DNA of 64,000 bases, from positions 2,142,501 through 2,206,500 of the forward strand of contig JADLSH010000318.1 in NCBI GenBank assembly GCA_016169945.1. Reading direction: 5' to 3'. A program made the position numbers and the translations under genes. The DNA comes from Trachythela sp. YZ-2020. Lineage: Eukaryota; Cnidaria; Anthozoa; Malacalcyonacea; Clavulariidae. This document shows positions 24,201 to 30,200 of the stretch, in pieces (the first letter of the stretch is position 1; each line of letters opens with the position of its first letter). Below the pieces are notes generated by a model. The model saw only the letters and a list, made by a program, of their open reading frames with translations. It was not told the origin of the DNA and searched no databases.

Positions 24201-27200
24201 TACAGCTATTGCTAGGTAAAGTTAAGAAAAAGGGTTTCGACCTTTCCATCACGGCTGTTGACGTGTCACTAAACTTATTTTATCAGTGTAATGTCTTTTT
24301 CATCTACCCAACTATTGAATTTTGCTGGGTAATTTTTCCAGCTTACGAGATATTGTTTGTGTCCGTTTCTTGTTCGTGAGCGAAGAATGCTGTCCACTGT
24401 GTACAGGTCGTCTTTTTTAATCACTTTCTGGAGTTCATGCTGGTAAAATATACCATCGAGTATTTCGTTTTCATAATCCTTGATTTTGTACACTGGGGGA
24501 TCTCGCGCAATTTGTTCAGCTATGGTGAAGTTTTCCCCTGTCCATCCCTGATTGTAAGCCTTCTCAAATTGTTTTCTCGTCTTACTAATTTTGACTAAAT
24601 CACCTATGTTAAATTTGAACTTGACTTTAGGTTGTTTCTTTCCATAGAGTATTTGTCTGACTTTGAATTCATTTTCCCTTGTAACATTAGCTGGCATTTC
24701 CTTGATCGAGCGATGAACAGTATGGTTGTACGCGTGTACTAACTGTTGTAGCGTATCGATATAACGGACAGTATTATTCGCCGTGAAATAACGATATATT
24801 TTCTGCTTCAATGTTCGTATAAACCTTTCGGCTATGCTGGCTTTGGTCTCACTGTTCGTGGTGAAAAAGTGAATGCCGTATTGCCGCATGAGATTTCGAA
24901 ATTGCAAATTCAAAAACTCTGTGCCTTGATCTGTATGAAGATAGTTAGGCACGCGACCTTCTTTCAAAACTTCACGAAAAGCGCGAGTAACAACTGGAGC
25001 AGTTTTATTTTTTAGGGGTCTGACCCAAGCATATTTACTAAAACAGTCGATACAAACAAGTAGGAACCTATAGTTGTCGTTTTGTGCGCTTAAAGATTGA
25101 AAGTCCGCTAAATCCGCTTCAAATTGATCATCGATGCCGGCAACAAAAACTCTAGTGCGAGGGTAATTTTTACGAACAGGTTTGTGTAAAGTATACGTTT
25201 CTTGCGAGCGCAACCATTCACGCACGTCATTTCGACTTATATTCAGATTGTTCTTTGTCGCTCTTGCTGCGCGGTAAAGTTTCTCTAAACCACCAAAACT
25301 AGCTTCGTGTTTGGGGTTGTAGTAAATTTTGCTGAGAAGCGTTTCCTTCCTCTTTGCCATCGAGCTCTGATTTGTATATCAAAACACGTCCACTACAGCA
25401 AGTACACAGACAGCGAATGCGTTTGAGAAACTCACGCAGTTCTATGCTAGGTGTTTGCGGCTGTCCAAAACAATTTCCCATGTTGACATGACAAGCTTCA
25501 CAGGAGAAATGAGCACTGTGTCGTATTACAACGCGTTTTTAAGACATTCAGTCACTGGTCGAAATGTTGTGCTTTGTGGTACTCGTTGTTTTATTGAATT
25601 TATCGGCCGTTTTGACGTGCCCAAGGTCTTGCACGTGCTCGACGAGTATAAAAATGATTAATTGTGCGAACGGTGGTTTCACGCACCTTCCACGTGGACT
25701 AAAAGGTGATGGACGGTATCTGACTTTGATAATGATACACAACCAAATTAATACACTAACGGAGAAGGACATGGACGCATTACACAGGTTTAAAGAAGTG
25801 GATATGAGGGACAATCCCTTAAACTGTACATTGCTACATGCTTTAGATTATAAAATGATTATATTGAGTGACTGTATTTCCAAGTTTCTCAGTACGAAAC
25901 CTACGGTTACAAAGTTTAACCACAGTACCGCAAAACACGATTCGGGTCGCTTGAACCGAACTGAACCCTCCACGAACAAAACATGGAAAAAGGAAGGGAG
26001 AAAAATGCTATGGCTGATCGCGATTTTACCGCTGGTGATTGTCCTAGCAGTGATAGCAGCGTGTTTGTTCCTGATACGGCGCAGGTTTCTACTACAAAGG
26101 CAACGCGTCATCCGTTGCAATCCTATAGAACTTTACCCTCTTAGGCATGAAGAAGACGACGAAGTAATTATATTTGAACTGAAAGAAAAACGATTATGAT
26201 TTTTATTTATAGTATATAGTTACAACATTTCACTCTGCACTAAGTTATACGTTATATATTAAATGTTCTGTCCGGGATGGTTAATAATCCGTAAGTGCAT
26301 TCATAAATGAGGTTATTGGCAATTCCCCCATGTATTCGGCGTACGCATCGTGTGGATTCTCCTGTGCACTGGTAAAGGTAAGGCCTGTCTCGGACACCAT
26401 GTACGTGTATAGTGCTGGATTGCTCTGTAGTAGACCAACTCTCTGGATGTGGGGAAAGTGGTCTTGGTTGAACGGGTTCTCTGGCGCGATTTTCCATTCG
26501 AAAAAGCCGCACGATTTTTCCCTTTCGTTTGGGCAACAGAAGAACAGACGGCCTTGATTTTCCATCCTTTTTACTTTCCTTACGCAACAGTTTAATCCAT
26601 GCTCGCACTTTGGTTTAGGTAGCTCGAATCTGTCAGCCCATTGCCAGAAGTTACACGGAGTTTGGCGATCGCAGCAAACGAAGAACGGCCTTCCAAAGTT
26701 GCGTTTGTTCACGTCTTTCACGACTTTCATCTTCGCCAACCTTTGGTGAGTATCACACTGTGGATGGATCGCGCCGTTTGCCCTCCACATCATCACAGCC
26801 GTCTCAAACAGCGAACGGTCTTGTTCAGGGCAAAAGAATTCACAACATTTAGGGTTGTTCTTGTTACAAACCCAAAACTTTCCATTCTTCGTAGAGATTG
26901 CAGACGCGGGCATTCCGTGTAAGCACTCCATTGCTGTGTTTATGTCAATTTCTGTTTGATGTGCGATATTTATGTGCAAGCCCTCCTTTGTTTAGAGGCG
27001 TAGAAGTTCAGGTTTGCCCTGTCATAGTGTCATTAAAACCCGTTACTAGCAATCTCAGCATAAACTCGTTTGGGCAATGTCGTAAAATAACAATATGTTC
27101 AGTCATTAGTGAATTAATGACCTGTTAATGATTATCGATATTCAAATTGTATCATCCCATTAGCCATGATAGTGCTCGTTGAAACCAGGAACGTTTTATT

Positions 27201-30200
27201 TCATAACTTGCTAAATCAACGTGTCTAAAATCCTCAACAGTTATTCGAACTGCTTGATGAAATGTTTCAGGGTCACAATAATCGCTAACTTTATAAACTA
27301 AAGTCAAATAGGCCATAATTCTACAAAAATGTAAAGGTCTCGACTCTTCATATACTTCACATAAATTTTCAAACACATTCTCTCTACCAATTTTATACGT
27401 CATATCCTTATATGATTTTTCATGTTTTCCAAAAGCACTTTTATATAAAAATGCAAAGTTTCCGTACTTATTTCTATATTATTCTCCCTTAAAACATCTA
27501 ACATTATCTGCTCTGCTTGCTCTGACATTTTGAAACAAAATGACACTCTGAAAATAGCTCGCGTTGTTTTGCGACCAGGAATAATCTGAAAATAGCTCGC
27601 GTTGTTTTACGAAAAAATTATCTCAGAAAATATAGCATAAATTATCTCGAAAAATATAGCTCGTCTTGTTTTGCGACAGGAATAAATTAACTCAATCAAT
27701 GACGAATAAATTAGCTAATACTTAATTTGGTTTATGAATAAATTAGTTCGTACCATTGGTTCATGAATAAATTAGTTCGTGTGCTAATTATGTGCATGAA
27801 AGGGGGTCCATTAAGCCCGGTACACTACTACTAACATGCGTAATACGACATGCGGAGCGTCAAAAACGTCAAAGGTTCCGCCTCAAGTGGCCGCAATCCA
27901 TACACAGCATAGCCGCAAGTCGAACGAGATACAACCGCAATTTATACGCAGCCCCTGCCCACGAAACGCACGCGTTCCGTCCGCAATCACTAGCCAAGAC
28001 AACTTCATGATATATATGCCTACCTAGGTACAGTAAGTCTGGAAGTTTGGCCAAAGCTTTAAGCAAGATCCCCATGGTTCTATCGTCAATCTGACAGTAC
28101 TGTAATTCGACTTTCTTTAAATCATGACAAGATCTCAAAATCCTATAACAACTTCTCAAGTTCTCGGCCAAAAGAAGATTACAGTTGTAGAGTTTAAAAC
28201 TTCGTCTATCTGTTTTCTTAATCATTTTTAAAGTGATCATGTTTTCGTGGTTGATTTGACTCAATATCTCGTCGTCCGTTGGTAGGCCCCACATTTGTCT
28301 AAGAGTTGAACAATGGCTTTTTATTTGCCCGAATTTGTTTTCACTCATCGCTTCCTCTAACCTGAAAGGAGTGCGATAAACTTTAGCTAATGTATTGGTG
28401 GATAGCTCTATCAGTTCTAAACTGTTCTCCCTAGAGGTCCATGCAGTAAGGGCTATCCCTTATTGATCCAGTGTTACTACAGAAGGAAACCTAAACTAAA
28501 CTAACTTTATTTATACTGTATAGCTCTATAATCAGTTCTAAATTGTTCTCCCTAGAGGTCCAGTAAGGATCATCTCTTATTGATCCAGTGTTACTGCATG
28601 AGGAAACCTAAACTAAACTAACTTTATCTATGCTAGCTGGATACCTCCATCTGTTCTAAACTGTTCTCCCTAGAGATCCAGTAAAGGTCATCTCTTATTG
28701 ATCCAGTGTTACTACAGGAGGAAACCTAAACTAACTTTATTTATACTGGATAGCTCTATCAGTTCTAAACTGTTCTCCCTAGAGGTCCAGTAAGGGTCAT
28801 CTCTTATTGATCAAGTGTTACTATAGGAGGAAACCTAAACCAACTTTATTTATACTGGACAGCTCTATCAGTTTTAAACTGTTCTCCGTAGAGGTCCAGT
28901 AAGGATCATCTCTTATTGATCCAGTGTTACTACAGGGGGAAACCTAAACTAACTTTATTTATACTGGATAGCTCTATCAGTTCTAAACTGTTCTCCCTAG
29001 AGGTCCAGTAAGGGTCATCCCTTATTGATCCAGTGTTACTGCATGAGGAAACCTAAACTAAACTAACTTTATTTATACTGGATAGCTCTATCTGTTCTAA
29101 ACTGTTCTCCCTAGAGGTCCAGTAAGGGTCATCTCTTATTGATCCTGTGTTACTACAGGAGGAACCTAAACTAACTTTATTTATACTGGATAGCTCTATC
29201 AGTTCTAAACTGTTCTCCCTAGTGGTCCAGTAATTAAGGGTCATCCCTTATTGATCCAGTGTTACTACAGAAGGAAACCTAAACTAAACTAACTTTATTT
29301 ATACTGTATAGCTCTATCAGTTCTAAATTGTTCTCCCTAGAGGTCCAGTAAGGATCATCTCTTATTGATCCAGTGTTACTACAGGAGGAAACCTAAACTA
29401 AACTAACTTTATGTATACTGTATAGCTCTATCAGTTCTAAATTGTTCTCCCTAGAGGTCCAGTAAAGGTCATCTCTTATTGATCCAGTGTTACTACAGGA
29501 GGAAACCTAAACTAACTTTATTTATACTGGATAGCTCTATCAGTTCTAAACTGTTCTCCCTAGAGGTCCAGTAAGGGCTATCCCTTATTGATCCAGTGTT
29601 ACTACAGAAGGAAACCTAAACTAAACTAACTTTATTTATACTGTATAGCTCTATCAGTTCTAAATTGTTCTCCCTAGAGGTCCAGTAAGGATCATCTCTT
29701 ATTGATCCAGTGTTACTGCATGAGGAAACCTAAACTAAACTAACTTTATCTATGCTAGCTGGATACCTCCATCTGTTCTAAACTGTTCTCCCTAGAGATC
29801 CAGTAAAGGTCATCTCTTATTGATCCAGTGTTACTACAGGAGGAAACCTAAACTAACTTTATTTATACTGGATAGCTCTATCAGTTCTAAACTGTTCTCC
29901 CTAGAGGTCCAGTAAGGGTCATCTCTTATTGATCAAGTGTTACTATAGGAGGAAACCTAAACCAACTTTATTTATACTGGACAGCTCTATCAGTTTTAAA
30001 CTGTTCTCCGTAGAGGTCCAGTAAGGATCATCTCTTATTGATCCAGTGTTACTACAGGGGGAAACCTAAACTAACTTTATTTATACTGGATAGCTCTATC
30101 AGTTCTAAACTGTTCTCCCTAGAGGTCCAGTAAGGGTCATCCCTTATTGATCCAGTGTTACTGCATGAGGAAACCTAAACTAAACTAACTTTATTTATAC

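Larger units (their letters stand above)
12756..27832. mobile_element. Complete Polinton/Maverick (adintovirus-type) element
   Basis: 15,077 bp bounded by 372-bp terminal inverted repeats starting AGTAGTAGTGTACC (5'-AGT termini are typical) and a perfect 6-bp target duplication. The gene content is the family's: ATPase, PolB, adenain-like protease, double-jelly-roll MCP, penton-like protein, pVI/pX-like protein and chromodomain integrase. Left-part genes run mostly rightward, and the capsid-integrase cluster runs leftward. Accessory genes (LRR membrane protein, GRF fingers, Bcl-2-like, RING) cluster at the right end and around 15.2-16 kb. Nearly identical TIRs and intact duplication indicate a recent insertion. 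PolB is frameshifted, so this copy could not replicate alone if the sequence is accurate. Confidence 0.97.

Noticed and set aside
12756..27832. Free-living virus contamination of the assembly
   Set aside because: TIRs, target duplication and host exons on both sides show chromosomal integration.
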